Shown: positions 31,609 to 43,956 of the stretch, piece by piece
How positions within the stretch are numbered: the stretch's first letter is position 1
Layout: each line of letters opens with the position of its first letter
Assembly: GCA_035772405.1 (NCBI GenBank)
Contig: JAYKKM010000121.1
Coordinates: 2,146,501 to 2,210,500 of the forward strand
Reading direction: 5' to 3'
Source of the DNA: Chrysogorgia sp. JL179-B06
Taxonomy: Eukaryota > Cnidaria > Anthozoa > Scleralcyonacea > Chrysogorgiidae
Length of the DNA: 64,000 bases
Notes under the pieces: generated by a model
Told to the model about the DNA's origin: nothing
Seen by the model: the letters and a program-made list of their open reading frames with translations, nothing else
Database searches by the model: none
Made by a program: the position numbers and the translations under genes

Positions 31609-33042
31609 GCCTATGAGGTTTTATTTTTTACTCGTGAATATATATTATTAGTATAAACTAGCTGTAGGAGTCTTGTTTTCATCTGATGACTTTATTTTTA
31701 TGTAAACATATTATATATTTTATCTAAGACAAAGAAGTTTTTGATTTGCTGTAAGTTTTATAATTACATGTATGTATTTTCAAATAGTAAAATTTACAAG
31801 AAGCTAGACAGAAGGCAGTCTCTATTTGAGGATAGAGATACTACTATACACACAGAATTCAAATATTTAATTACCTCATAAGTTATAAACTCACAATATC
31901 TTTCCCCTTGACAAGTAAAATTAGAGGGTAAAATATCTTAGAAAAGGATGTCTGTTGTAACTCTCCAGTGAAAAGGTTAATGGGGATACTAACACCCTTT
32001 TAACTGCCAGGGGTGATGTGTGACCTTTATGGAGCTCAAGATTGTGAAACAGAACAGTTTGAGATGGCTGGGACATGTATATGTATTATAGAAAGATGGT
32101 GACTGGGTCAAGATAATTATGTTGTTGGAAGGTTTGTGAAAGGGAAGACTCTCGGTGTGGATTTTTCTCGCAACGACTCACGAGAAAAATCCAGGCTACG
32201 ACTACCCAAGTTGCACAAAAACGGCTCAAGGAATATCAATCTTATGACTATATCCACCTTGCGTGCAACAAAATGAAATCTATTGTGATCGAGAAGACAA
32301 TGAAAAAGGTGTAAATAACGAGCCAATTAACGTACAAGTGAGTCAAGTTTATTTTTTGGGATGATGGATTTGATTTTCAATTAAGACAAACACATCAATT
32401 GCTTTGTCGCGATCCGGCCGTATTATTATAATTTAGCTGACTAGGCTTCATTGATTTTGCTAGCAGCAAATTAGTTTTGTCTGCTCAACACCGCTACAGA
32501 AAATTACAGATTCTGAAGATATATTTTTTCCAGTGATTTGTCATGTTCGATGCAATTGTAGTGTGATCTGAAATATATATCTGCATAATATACACCTGGT
32601 TGAATCCAACACGAGTCAAGTACAAGCTGCACAACCAAAATTCTAGTGGACCGCACAAACAGTATTCTCAATCTATTCTCGGTTGTTGTCAGATCTTGTT
32701 GTTGTCAAATTTTGTGAGATCTTGTTTCTATGCGCTATTTTAATTTCTTGCAGATAAGGTCAGATCCCGTTGATTCTGTAACTTCACTTTCGAGCAGCTT
32801 GCAAGTCGAGGCTGTTCTGACTTTTCGCTGAAGATATTGAAGTAACCACGGTGTAATAAAACCTCACCACAAACTCGGCAATATTTATTATCTACAAATC
32901 TTTTTTGTTTATTTAGTTGAAATTGACATACTTTTCTCTAAATACCATTACTCAAATGTTTCATTAATCACGGATCAGACACGTGTTAGCAAAAATTTTA
33001 TTGGCTAATGACTGATAGACAAGTCTTTTGGAATGTCAATCA

Positions 33043-33172
33043 AAACAGTAAAACACGGCGAACTGTTCCAGAGGTTCTTCGCGCTCACCTCCCAGTTTTG
33101 CCCCGCCCACTTTTACCGCCTCGCATCCTCGCATGCCCCCGTTATCCTCCAACGAGCGAAGAACCACGGCAC
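33043..33172 (-). repeat. Right inner inverted repeat of RecQ-bearing element
   Basis: Inverse of 30776-30905; contains CCCAGTTTTGCCCCGCCCAC. Confidence 0.8.
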
Positions 33173-33262
33173 CCTCTCCATATTTAATGGCCGGTCACTT
33201 AAAACACACAGTGACTAATTATTATATACTACCTACGATAGGAGTGTGGCCTTTTTAAATTT
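33172..33262 (-). repeat. Outer end and flank shared with 56111-56222
   Basis: Matches 56111-56222 in reverse complement through CTCCATATTTAATGGCCGGT, ACACACAGTGACTA and CCTACGATAGGAGTGTGGCC. The match extends past the CCGGTCA end, so the true terminus of the family may lie near 33262. Confidence 0.75.
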
Positions 33263-33282
33263 AGATAAAGCAAAGTTGGTAC

Positions 33283-33505
33283 AAAAATATTCTATATGGG
33301 ATTCTATGGAATATACCATAGAATATTCTTTTGAACTTTTGCACATTCTAAACATTCAATAGAATATTCTTTAACTTTATTAGAATATTCTATAGAATAT
33401 TCTAAAGACCTAAAAAATTCCATAGAATATTCTTTGGAATTTTTGCATGTTCTAAACATTTAATAGAATATTCTGTTAGATTCTATGGAATATTCTATTG
33501 AACTA
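33283..33505. repeat. Dispersed AGAATATTC palindromes
   Basis: About a dozen copies of AGAATATTC / GGAATATTC-type palindromes, often as TATAGAATATTCT, in 220 bases. A shorter cluster lies at 48278-48330. Confidence 0.75.
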
Positions 33506-33715
33506 AATTTTTAAAATTACTTTCTTGAAATTATAAAAAAGGTAATCAATTAGTTATTTTACATTTAAACTCACTTTTGTTAATACCACATAATTATAAC
33601 TATGAAAGCAGATTTGAATTATTATCTAAAAAGTATCTACAATCCACATGCATGCACATCTTTATATACAATATTTATATACAACTTAAGGTTTCATTTG
33701 TAATATTTCTATATA

Positions 33716-35881
33716 TTAATCACCATAGATCCTATATGGCAAGGGACAAAAATAGGTCCTACTTCCTAAGTTAATGCTGATACATTTCTTCAATATTTGG
33801 TGTGGCATGATAGCTTTTACCCTATCGATACCCAAAACTTGAGTAAGAAAACGACTTGCCACTCCTACTTCTACATCCTCACACAAACAACTAGAGTTAA
33901 CTGTCATCGGCTTAACTAGGACTATGCTAAGTACTCTACAATGGCAATATTGCTCAGTAGTCTCACTACATTGACACGGTTTAATTGTCAAAAGACCTGA
34001 AACAGTTCCATAGGCAATGCCATTGTCTTGGTACATTATGCTAAAGTTACTGTGGCGTTTAGCTCTTGTATAATTCACACTACAATATATTTGGTGATTA
34101 TGTAGAAATCGTTCATGCAACAGTGCACGTCGATTTGTTACATTTAAAAGGGTTTGTACTGCAATCACTTCTCGTGCGCCCATCTGTATGTTTTTTTGCA
34201 CTCCAAGTGTACCAAAGCCTTCTAAACTACTTGCAGTTGTAAATCTTTTGTTGTCATTCAACTTTTCCAGAAGATGTTGGACAGAAACACTTGTACTATC
34301 ACTGGTGTATTGCATTGTGAGTAACAATATTGCCTTTTTTAATAAAAAGGTATTTGTTGAGGCACATACTGTGCCCATCTTCAGCAGCACATGATTGTGT
34401 GCCTCAAATTGAAAAGTGGATGTTGCCCATAATTAACTGCAGTTTATGACACATTTAGCAAGGTGTGTCAAAGAGTGGACATTGAACGTGCAGCACTTGA
34501 GTCCATACAACTGTTCCACTTGGATGACAAACTTTATTAGAGACGTTTCAGCAAGTTCTATTGCATTCTCAGTAATGGAGTCACCCAAGAGTGTGTAAAT
34601 GCCAAAAACATACAAGAAAAGGTGTTTCAAATATTGGGATGGCAGGATACCTTGGAGGATAACCAGACTGTATAGAATGAAGGCCCTCCAATAATTACGC
34701 TTACGCAGAAATTGATCTTGGGGCTCTGTGGATTTCACGTGGAGGACTTATTTCTTTCAATCTCTTGTCGACCATACTTATTTTCCGCCCAATATAACAT
34801 TCCTTCTCGTGGTTTTTGCTGTTAAACCACAAATTTGTGAACTGCCTCATTACCCCCAAACAGGCAGAATGCATGTAGTCAGCTGTAACACCTCTGACTG
34901 TATCGAATGAGGGCAAAGTGTACACAAATGTTATTCCCTTTACACCTTTCACAAAGCCATCTTCTTGCAGCTTCCTACACTCTAAAACAAAAGGTTTTAA
35001 GAATGAGTTAATTTGTGGTTTCTTCCCAAACCAAAGCCTCATTAGCAGCATATTCTGTGTTCTTAAATGAGGAGGCAACTCATTTACTGAAGCTTGCAAT
35101 GGCCAAACTGAGAAATTGGATAGAATGGAAGACAGGTATGCCATCCTGTATTCCACAGCAACGATAAGTCATTTCCAGTGAATCCATGAATGTCACATCA
35201 CAAATTAGGTGTGTATTGATGATACTGTCCAAATTTCTATTTGTTAAGTTGTTGTAGAGCTGGTCGTCTGAAAGCAATGCCTTGATCTGTTGTTCTATAG
35301 GAATGTATATAAAGAAATATCCATCTTTCATGTTACTACTACTACTACAGAATGGTTCATGACATGCTTCACAGTGTCCTTCTGTTTTGTCTTTTCCAAT
35401 ATACATTTCCCAAGATTATGCAATAAAATTTCTGTTAATATTCTCCCATAATAAATATTTTCAATGAATGCAGGGCTCAAATTTGATTGCAAATTTGTCC
35501 TGTGACAAACAAAAGACATGCCATAACATGTTTGATTTTGTGAACTTCACTGTGTTTCCAAAATTACCTTGGCATAAAAAAATTAAAATTTGAGGCCTGG
35601 ACTGTAATCTAAATTACATAACATTTGTCAATTTATAACAAATAAAGTTACAGTACATAGTTCGCTACCTCAAAATTTTCCATTTTGAATGCTTTGTAAA
35701 ATTTATGTTTCGATGACGGTACTGTGTCAGGTAGAAAGGTATTTAACAGTTCCAGAAGGTCTTTCAGAGCTTCACCAGTTAAGCTATGGTGCAGAACAAA
35801 AGATAAAACTAGTAAAAGGCTTTGCATTTTCGTTACATTTGATCCTTGGTATATTGGTTCCTCATTAACGTCAAACAAGAC
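33716..35881 (-). pseudogene. TNP2-like (CACTA/EnSpm-type) transposase relic
   Basis: Minus-strand pieces follow a familiar order. 35648-35881: EEPIYQGSNVTKMQSLLLVL and FLPDTVPSS after a CAG acceptor. 35080-35519: CEACHEPF and a zinc-like region. 34701-35156: LPPHLRTQNMLLMRLWFG, then ADYMHSACLGVMRQFTNLWF and ISMVDKRLKEISPP. 34433-34738: WRAFILYSLVILQGILPSQY and CCTFNVHSLTHLA. 33716-34390: a C-terminal region with Cys-rich CQCSETTEQYCHC. I recognise the combination as the Transposase_21 (tnp2) plus DUF4218-like proteins found as repeats in animals. Frame changes near 34710-34735 and 35120-35150 and between the other pieces make it dead. No terminal repeats were identified. Confidence 0.65.
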
Positions 35882-37442
35882 CTGTAATCAAAGCATTATT
35901 GTCACAATAAGTTCAGTAGCAAAGTATTTTTAGTGTCGGTCGGTCGGGAAAAAATGGAAATAAAAATAAGTATTGTTTACGTCTATTAACATAAATAAAA
36001 CTTGGAAACTAGCTAGCTGTTCTGATCATTATCTTATGTCTTTGAATTCATATTTTAACAATGAATATAATACATATACGTGACTATGCGTAAAAACATC
36101 ACGCTTTTCGGAATTGCAGGTCTATCTATAAACCATAGTTTATAATAATGTATAATGTACAACTGAAACAGATTCAATGCACAGTTTTAATACGAGTTTT
36201 GGGGGCAGAATTTTAGCGGCTCACAAAACCACGATGAAAATTGGTATATACCTGTAACAGCACAAAGCACATGTTACAGTTTTGATCATATAGTGTAATT
36301 AACAGTCGACAAGATTTATTTATAATCCGGCGTTTGGCAAGTGCAAGTGAGCATGTCTTACGAGAAGGTTTTAAATTGCTATAAATCTCTGCTCAACTTT
36401 GTTTAGAACTTGTCTTTAGAATTTTGACTTCTTACAAGTATTAAACTTAATATAAAATAAGAACTGGAATTTTAGGCTTGGGCAAAACGTCGAACTTTGA
36501 TGAGTTGAACACACTGACTGGGAAAGTTTGACAGTTTTCCAGGGCTCAAAATAACGGCTGGTCAACGGACAATGACCGGCCAAAAATGGCTCTTGACCTG
36601 TCACTTTTTACCTCACCTGTTATTTTGACCGGTCGACACATTTGTATGCCTTCCAATAGAATTTTAAATCGTTTTTTCTCTTCGGCATATCTGCTGAAAT
36701 CTTGTCAGAGAATGACTGTATATTTCATGGCAACATTGTTTGTTCTTGTCCAAAACGTAAATATATGCGGCTTGCACTTGAAAGGTTTCGATTTTGTTTC
36801 GGTGGAAGGAGCTGAGCAGAGTGACGACGTGGAAGCAATGGAGGAGGGTAGTGACGTCAAGGGTACATACTCAGTCAAGCAAGATAACACTTTGATAAGA
36901 GAGCTGGCTGAGTTGGAATGAAGAGTTTGTGCTGCTCTTGACTTAACTTTGAAAGTTAACACATGCTCAATTTATACACAATTTAAAAGGACAACGCTTT
37001 GGGTATTTGGTATTTGTTAATTGGTAATAATTATTTAGGTTGGCGAGTCGTTTTAGGCTAAATATAGTAAGTGGGATGAAAAATTTAACTCTGTCAAAGA
37101 TTACCTGTATAATGAGTAACAAGTTAGTGATTGTACCTAAGGTCTTTCGATCAATGGCGACTCGTGCTAAGAAAGCTATCGGGAGACCACCGGGGCATTT
37201 AAAACTATCCCAATTTTTGAAATTTTATGGTACCCATTGGGGTACAAGTAAAACAGAAGTTAGTACCCAAAGCAAAATGTTGGTATCCCGTGGATATTGG
37301 AATACCACAAATTTCATACCCTTTACATTACTGTTATTCAAACAAAATTTACAATGTTATGGAGGCCAAGCAACTTTGAATGTTTAGAATACTTTTAGAT
37401 ATGCCTGTGCTTCATGATAAAAAAGACAACTAAGCAATATAA
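35882..37442. other. Mostly non-coding, uncertain exon pieces
   Basis: A plus frame 36586-36921 ends in an acidic segment (GAEQSDDVEAMEEGSDVKG) and a frame near 37155 starts MATRAKKAIGRPPGHLKL, whose GRPPG could be an AT-hook-like motif. Either may be a 5' exon of the BEN-domain gene, but splice sites and frames do not connect clearly. Confidence 0.3.
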
Positions 37443-37627
37443 ATGTGGCATCTAAATATACCCAGCCTCAAGAAAAACCATCTCAGTTACCACAAGACAG
37501 CCGATTAATAAAAAATAAATTGGCAATTAATAAAGGTGCAACTGCAGTTTATTCATCTGAAGCTAGTATGCCTAGTAACTATAATTCAATATCATCTACA
37601 TCATCAGATGCAGAAACAAGTGAATAT
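37443..37627 (+). CDS. Putative upstream exon of the BEN-domain gene
   Basis: Encodes ASKYTQPQEKPSQLPQDSRL and the Ser-rich SSEASMPSNYNSISSTSSDA before a GTGAGT donor at 37628. Low-complexity Ser/Gln linkers commonly precede BEN domains. Its exit phase does not match the next exon, so an intermediate exon is probably missing from this call. Confidence 0.4.
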
Positions 37628-38258
37628 GTGAGTCAATTAAATTACCAGTACCCTATTCTTATAACCTTTGTATTGTTGGCACATTGTTGAAGAGATGTAC
37701 TGTATTTGACCAGTTAAATTCTGATGCTTGCATGGGCAATCGCCCACCCACACTTTTACACAAAATGTTTGTCCACAAGACTATTTCCAAATTTTGACCC
37801 ACATTTCACAGAGCTAGCATCCATACACCTCCTTTTGGTGAAAATTATGGTCCAAGTGGGGTGCTTAACTGGTCAAATACGGTATCCATTCTTAGAATGA
37901 AAATAAAAAATGTATAGCTTTATAGTAGGTTCCTTTTTTGTTTGCTACTACGCGAAGGTAGGGTGGGTGCAAATTATATCCATGGACAAAGTTCACTTAC
38001 CTCAGCAAGCTGTTTATAAATAATAGATGTATATATTATGACAAACGAGCAAAAGGTGGTGAACTGTCGATTCTGTTATGTGCTGATGTTTTGTGACATC
38101 ACAACGAGGGTGTATGCTTTCATCATTTTCACACAATAAGCTGCGAGAGATCAGTCCTCAAACTAAGCAATCACTAAGATCTTTTAGTGTGCCCATGTTG
38201 TAGAATACCACAATAATACTGTATTTCACATTACCTGTTGGAGTCGAAGACTACCATT

Positions 38259-38400
38259 TAAGAAATAGAAAACATTTTCTGTGTTTCCATAGAGTTATAG
38301 AAACATGAGTGGAAGTTTGGAATGTCGAGTTCTCCCAAACTTTCACAAGTGTTTCTATAACGTAGGGGAATGTAGAAAGATGTTTTCTATTTCTTTTATA
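38259..38400. repeat. Foldback repeat
   Basis: Left AAGAAATAGAAAACATTTTC and TTATAGAAACA.. face inverse copies ending GATGTTTTCTATTTCTTTTA near 38400, with about 60-base imperfect arms. A fragment of the left arm also precedes the MITE at 9823. Confidence 0.7.
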
Positions 38401-38787
38401 AAATAACACTGAGGAAATAAGTAATAAGACTCTTATTAAAATGATGAAAATATACATTCTCCTTACTCATGCTAGACAGCATCGTCGGTTGCTCAAATGA
38501 ACATAAACGGTTGCTCAAATGAACATAAACGCTCTTAACTGTGAAGAAAAACATCTAATTTTCTCGTTTTTCTTCTTGTTGGCTGTCACAGAACATATTT
38601 ATCGACATTTTAGCTGTTTGTGAGGAAACGTTTGTCTTACAGTCCTTTTCATAAAAATGGCGGGGAAATTAATGTTTTCCATCGAGTCATAGAAACACAG
38701 CTTTCAGCCGATCAGTGTGTGTGCTTTCAATTTGTTATTTTATAAACCAGTATGTTAATTTTTCTATAATAATGTTCTATCTCATAG

Positions 38788-39000
38788 GTAACAATTTGCC
38801 GTTATGTCCAAATTACCAAAAACACTGGGCCACACTAAAAAGCAAGGGGAATGTAAAGGATTATGTTTATGCTCTGATGTCAATGCTATGGAGCAGAGAT
38901 TTTATGGCAAAACATTCCATTTCTGGGAAACGATCTAATGCATTTAAAGCAAAACAGTCTAAACCTCAGCTTGATCCAGAAAAAGTACAAAGCATTTGTG
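38788..39000 (+). CDS. BEN-domain exon
   Basis: Acceptor CATAG (38786-38787), donor GTAAGT at 39001. It encodes LPLCPNYQKHWATLKSKGN, LMSMLWSRDFMAKHSISGKR and KPQLDPEKVQSIC. A leucine/phenylalanine-rich helix, a S.TGK/S.SGK turn and LDPxKVxxI is the layout of BEN domains, which bind DNA or chromatin proteins. It splices in phase to the exon at 39209 (a Glu codon spans the joint). The family call rests on pattern only. Confidence 0.5.
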
Positions 39001-39208
39001 GTAAGTTTTGTTGTTATGTTTGTAATGTATTATTACGAGAGTATTTATATACCACTTTCACCATTCGCCTGTTAAAGAAAAATGATTATACTATATAATA
39101 AACAGTTTATAGCAGATGGTGGGGCGAGTTAGCATACAACTGTATATGCTAAGTATAAAACCCTGCTATTATCCATAGAATGATTTTATTTACTTCTTAC
39201 ATTCTTAG

Positions 39209-39411
39209 AATATGCTGCGAAAAAATTTGGTTGCAAGAAAGCTGATGTGAAGAAAATAATGACTGCAAAAACTAATAACATTGCAAACGTTTTACTTGCC
39301 CAAGAAAAATTGAATAGTACCAAACCAACGGACTACAATCTGAGAATAATTCATTGGGACACTAAAGCATTAATTACCTGCGTTCTTGCTTCTTTTACTA
39401 CCGTGTTTAAA
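39209..39411 (+). CDS. BEN-domain second exon, ending in a MITE
   Basis: After an acceptor at 39207-39208 it encodes YAAKKFGCKKADVKKIMTAK and NIANVLLAQEKLNSTKPTDY, the C-terminal helix of the BEN fold. From about 39339 the codons lie inside a MITE and end at its TAA near 39411, so the last ~20 residues are MITE-derived. Truncation of the original 3' end by the insertion is likely. Confidence 0.5.
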
Positions 39412-39617
39412 TAACGCTGTTTCACCCCTTCCCCACCCCCCACCAATCAATGTTGATTTCCAAACACCATTTCTGAGTTCGAACAAACAAAACATGGGTC
39501 AAAAACATGGGTCACAACCTTGATTGGAGGGAGGAGGGCACATTTTAAAATATATTGCGTGCGCATAGAAGTCACATGACATCCGCGGTGTCCCAATGTA
39601 ATTATTCTACGATTGTC
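39339..39617. mobile_element. 279-bp MITE
   Basis: Left end ACAATCTGAGAATAATTCAT.. and right end, inverse of ACAATCGTAGAATAATTACA, both continuing to TTGGGACAC. A left-part copy lies at 45398-45620 in the same orientation. Confidence 0.75.
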
Positions 39618-39860
39618 TGAAAATGTATAATAGCAATCAATTGAAATTATGCAGTACCAAAATAATAACTAAGGATAAAATAATTAAAAATGGATAAAAA
39701 AATTAAATAATAAAAATATCTTGTTTTAAATGAAAAGGAAAATTTATTTTTAGAGTGGCCGAGCCGAGTATTTATTAATGTTCTAATTACTACGTAAGTA
39801 ATGGGCCTTAATTGCCAGGTAATCACTCCGGAACAGTGACTTGCCTTGAAATTACTAAAC

Positions 39861-40735
39861 ATGGTCAGAAAATTGAGTGCGTTTAAGGAAGCGCTTGCCT
39901 TTTTGATTACGGAGAAAGAAAAAAGTAGTTTTAGAAAGATTGCACAGCGTTGTGGCATTTCAAAATCTTCAGCTCATCGAATTTGGAAGAGAACGACGTG
40001 CCCACATGAAAGACGAAACAAAGAAAAGACCTGGTCCGAGGCCTAGACTTAATGCAAGAGACAAACGATTGATGGAACGAACTTTGCATAAGATGCGCAA
40101 GGAAAATTGCAACATCACTGTTATGTCGCTGGTGAGAAAAGCAGGTCTAGACCCCACGCTTATGCACCGTAGGTCGTACACAAAGTAGCACGGAAAAAAG
40201 GATTACTATCTGAAAAGGACAAAAGAATCAGATTAAACAAAAGTACAACAAAAGGCCGTGTCTGGCGAAGATGCGGAGAAGAATTACAGTTAACAGCTAA
40301 AGGGAGTAAGGACCTTGCTGGAGGGCGCCGTCTTCATCCTATGGTTGCCGTGGCTTACGGCAAAGGGATAATTCTTAAAGAGGCCTATGAAAAAATGTCT
40401 GGCGAGTTCTTCTCTGGGTTTAACCGAAATTATTTGAATATAACGTTTGGTAAGGCGCGTCCAAAAGCAAACGGCAAAAGACTGTTTGTTATGGATAATG
40501 ACCCTAGCCAAACCAGCAAAAAAAGCACTAAATGAAATTGAAGCTGAATTGCATCGTCTCCCTGCCCGTTCGCCAGACTTAATCCTATTAAGAACGTTTT
40601 CCATTTGTTAAAGAGACGTTTAGAGCATCAAGCATGACAATTACAAAGGAATCATTTCAACATTTCAAAGAACGAGTTCTCCGCTGTTGCGAAGACATTG
40701 ACGTAGCGACAATTGATCGAACAATCGCAACTCTA
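39861..40735 (+). pseudogene. Tc1-like transposase relic
   Basis: Starts MVRKLSAFKEALAFLITEKE with a helix-turn-helix segment IAQRCGISKSSAHRIWKR, shifts frame at about 39990 into a basic region (RPGPRPRLNARDKRLMERTL), and later reads LHPMVAVAYGKGII, FVMDNDPSQTSKK and RLPARSPDLNPI. The DNDPSQ and ARSPDLNPI(E/K)N blocks are the second and third catalytic regions of Tc1-type transposases, with the final Glu replaced by Lys (PIKNVF). The first catalytic block is not recognisable and there are several frameshifts, so it is dead. Its 3' end is abutted by the hAT-like end at 40736. Confidence 0.75.
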
Positions 40736-43327
40736 CAGGGGCGGATCTAGGTCATAATCTGACTGTAGCATATTACGGAAGTGTACAAATTTAGGGGGTA
40801 CGGGGGCATGCCCCCCCGGAAAATTTCAGATTTTAGAACCTCTGAAACCCAATTTCCTGCATTTTGAGCATATATTTTTAGGTAATTTTGCAACATGTGA
40901 AGTTGAAATTTTAAGCAGAAGTAAAGAATCAATTATGATAACAGTATTATCACATGCATGTTAACTTCCAACAAACACAAGAAGCAAAATAACTACTTCA
41001 AACAAGATTTTATACAATGCAGATGCATGATAAATTTATTTTCCTGCACAAGACAGTAAAATTAATTTACTATGCAACCCTGCAAGACATCACATTCACA
41101 AGAAGGCAAAATCACTACCATGGCTGTTAATGTACAGTAGTGGTCAGGAAGCACAAACAGTTCAACAATTTGTTGGTACTGTACTGTACAGCAGTCTAAT
41201 ATTGGTCAGGAAGCAAAATTAGTTAAAAATCAGGCACTTTCTCGATATATGAACAACCGAAATACAAACCAATCCCTAATCCTAACTGTAAAATTATTAT
41301 AGCATCAACTCAAGTCAGTTTCAGGATTAGGGTAACCCTAATACCAACCCTAATCCTGACTTGAGTTGATGCTATAATAATTTTACATTTCGGTTGCTCA
41401 TATATTGAGAAAGGGCCCAAAATCATCTCGGTATAGCAGCAAGGTAATGGTTGTAGGAAGCACAAATTGAAACAGTTCAAAATCATGTTGGTAGAGCAGC
41501 AAACTGTGGTCAGGATTGGGCAAAATCAGTTAATAATGGCTTAAATAATGTTAAATAAATATGTTAAACAATGGCTTAATGAAAAATTCTTCTTGATTAA
41601 TTGGCACTTTATTTGGGCTGGCAAAGGGAAACATAATGATCTTTAGTTGTAGGAATTACTGTTGTCTTGAGATAGTCTATATGTAATGATGCGTGCGCAC
41701 ATAAAAAGGTGTATTTGCTCAATTTGAATATCATCCCATTTGCTTCTCTTGGCAAAATGGTGCAGTTGAACATGAAAGCAAGGGAATCAACCTATTCTTG
41801 AGGGTTAATATCATCTGGACTTTGTTGGCTCTTAGAAATTGGATAGTATGATTCAATGGGAAGTTTAATTGATCACACTAATAGTGAAAGAAGACATACA
41901 AATGAGGAAAATTGAGAGTTATGGACATTATTGTAAACTTCTGCAACAACAGCCTTTGATCGATCTTCTCTTGTCAAATGATTCATTACATGCATTTTCA
42001 GACAAACACATAGCAAAGGCATTTGCTTCATCTGCAAATGCATTAATACACTGCTGCTCAACCAATGGGTGGGAAGTATAAATTGAGAGTATGCATTACA
42101 TATGCAGTTCAATGCTTGTAAGACAGCAGAGATACATATATGACTAGGGACTCGCTACCACACAGAGTAATATAACAAGCATTGTAAAGACAATTACCAT
42201 CTGCTGTTGTTCTCTACAGTATATACAAGATCAAAGGAGCAAGTGGTATCACAACACATATGCAATGCTCAAATTCAAACTTCACATACATAACAGTATT
42301 GACATCGTAAAGACGTAAATGTCGTACTCGCAAAACGAAACTTATTTACATTATAATATTATAATACACATGACATATTAATGCATGTAATTTACACTCT
42401 CTTGGCTCGATTTCCATATAAATATCCCCAAATTTAAATACTCAAGTTAATTCAAGTATTAATACTCTCTAAATCAAAGGGCCTAAGACCCTAAACAATA
42501 TTTCGGCAGTAAACCAACCTTTTAGAGTTTTCGATTTGTTTTACACAGATCATTAGCATATTTAATAATATAATTATTATGCATGAGTATGATCATTCAC
42601 AGATTGAGCTTACCGGCTGCGAGGGAACTGAACATGCATGCAGATAATCCTTCTTCTTCCCAACTTCTCGCACAATAACATGCTCACAGCACCGTTTAAG
42701 GACGATTAGTCTATCTGACTCTTCCTCCAGAGAATAACTTTACATCCAATGTATTCAATAGGGCAACAGTTGTTGTAAAACATTGTTAATGGAGCCATTG
42801 AAGCTGCACGAACTATGCACGAATGTAGCGCACTACATGTAAATATCACATCATTCAAAAGCTGCGAGCATATGACGTCGGCTACAGTTGGCTACAGTCT
42901 AATGTAGCCGACGTCATAGAAATCTGGCGTTTGGATTGGTCTGCCACATTTTCGCTACAGTCCTACGGCTCGTATGACTGTAGCCGACGTCACACTTGCA
43001 ACACAGCAAATGCGCATTTAGAGTGATGCTATGTAGCTAGACATTATATGCGGGCAAGCGCTAGCCAAGAGCAATGTAGGCTCTTGGGGAGGCAAGGCAA
43101 GCGCGGGTGTGACAGGAGCATGCCCAATCGCGGGTTAACAATCAATGGTAATGGACGCATATCGCGCGCAAAATGACAAAAATGGCTTAGAATGATACCA
43201 CAGAACCTTGGAAAAGTTGTCTGAAAAGTATTATTGCAATTTAAATTTAGTTATGATTTTCTCAAAATCTGTCTCAAAATCTGACTGTAGCATGCGCTAC
43301 AGTTGCTACGGTCTAGATCCGCACCTG
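40736..43327. mobile_element. Non-autonomous hAT-ended element, about 2.6 kb
   Basis: Left end CAGGGGCGGATCTAGG at 40736 and right end CTAGATCCGCACCTG at 43313-43327 form a hAT-type inverted repeat with one or two mismatches. There is no transposase inside; contents are AT-rich sequence, a foldback at 41238-41405 and palindromes at 42870-43010 (CTACAGT..TGTAGCCGACGTCA). The 8 bases outside the ends do not match. Confidence 0.5.
41238..41405. repeat. Foldback with about 65-bp arms
   Basis: Left TAAAATTATTATAGCATCAA.. and AGGATTAGGGT face inverse copies ending near 41405, with CCTAATACCAACCCTAATCC at the centre. Confidence 0.8.
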
Positions 43328-43573
43328 GTCTACCTAAACGAATTAACTCTGTTATCAAGACAAAAGGAACTCGAACAAAATACTAAACCCATACTCCTAG
43401 TTGTTCTTATTTGCTTCTACTAATTGTGTCAACTATAATTTCTCTAAATAAACAGAAACCAGTAAAAACTTGTGCTTTATTTGACACGCGCGTATTATTC
43501 AATGACAACTTAACAAGAGAAATGTAAACATTGCATATTATATAATTAGCTGTGCAATCATAATGACTCAGGC

Positions 43574-43956
43574 ACAGTACTCCATGTGTTTACTAGATAT
43601 TTCTTCCATAAACGTTTCTTAAATATCAACTGTCTCTATTACACATAGACTACACATAAAGTTCTGTATGTTAGTGACATTGAACTAACAAAATACCTAA
43701 TATAAATCGAATTTTTAACAGTACTCCATCTACAGGCTGAATATAATTATAATTAGACTACTCTTTAAGTTGTTACCACGATTTTGGTGGAGTACTGTTG
43801 TTTATCTGAGTAAAACCGGCTGGACGACAATAATTAAGCGCCTCCAGGAAATATTCAGTAAATATCTATCATTCCAACCAAAAATGTGTTCAAAAGAACA
43901 CTTATATCGGTCGAATATACACGTGTTTTGGTGGAGCACTGTAGTGGAGTACTGTT
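43574..43956. repeat. Iteron-like repeats at the 3' end of the rep gene
   Basis: TGGAGTACTGTT occurs at 43788-43799 and 43945-43956, a variant TGGAGCACTGT at 43932-43942, and the inverse ACAGTACTCCA at 43574-43584 and 43717-43728. Two of the direct copies are preceded by TTTTGG. The last copy overlaps the rep stop codon. Rolling-circle replicons have short repeats bound by Rep near the origin, but binding is only inferred here. Confidence 0.55.

Larger units (their letters stand above)
30413..33207. mobile_element. TIR element carrying a RecQ-like fragment
   Basis: Outer ends GGGACTGGTCACTAAATATG (from about 30415) and the inverse at about 33180-33207 (ATTTAATGGCCGGTCAC) bracket inner inverted repeats of about 130 bases, 30776-30905 and 33043-33172. 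The inner repeats share TTCTTCGCTCGTTGG, GCGAGGATGCGAGGCGGTAA and GTGGGCGGGGCAAAACTGGG. The left end is pushed apart by a hairpin insertion at 30522-30640. The only coding part is a RecQ-like helicase N-terminus at 31110-31608. A similar outer end occurs at 56111-56222. Confidence 0.7.

Noticed and set aside
41280..41370. CCCTAA/TTAGGG-like runs as an interstitial telomere
   Set aside because: The units are irregular (CCTAATACCAACCC) and belong to the arms and loop of a foldback.
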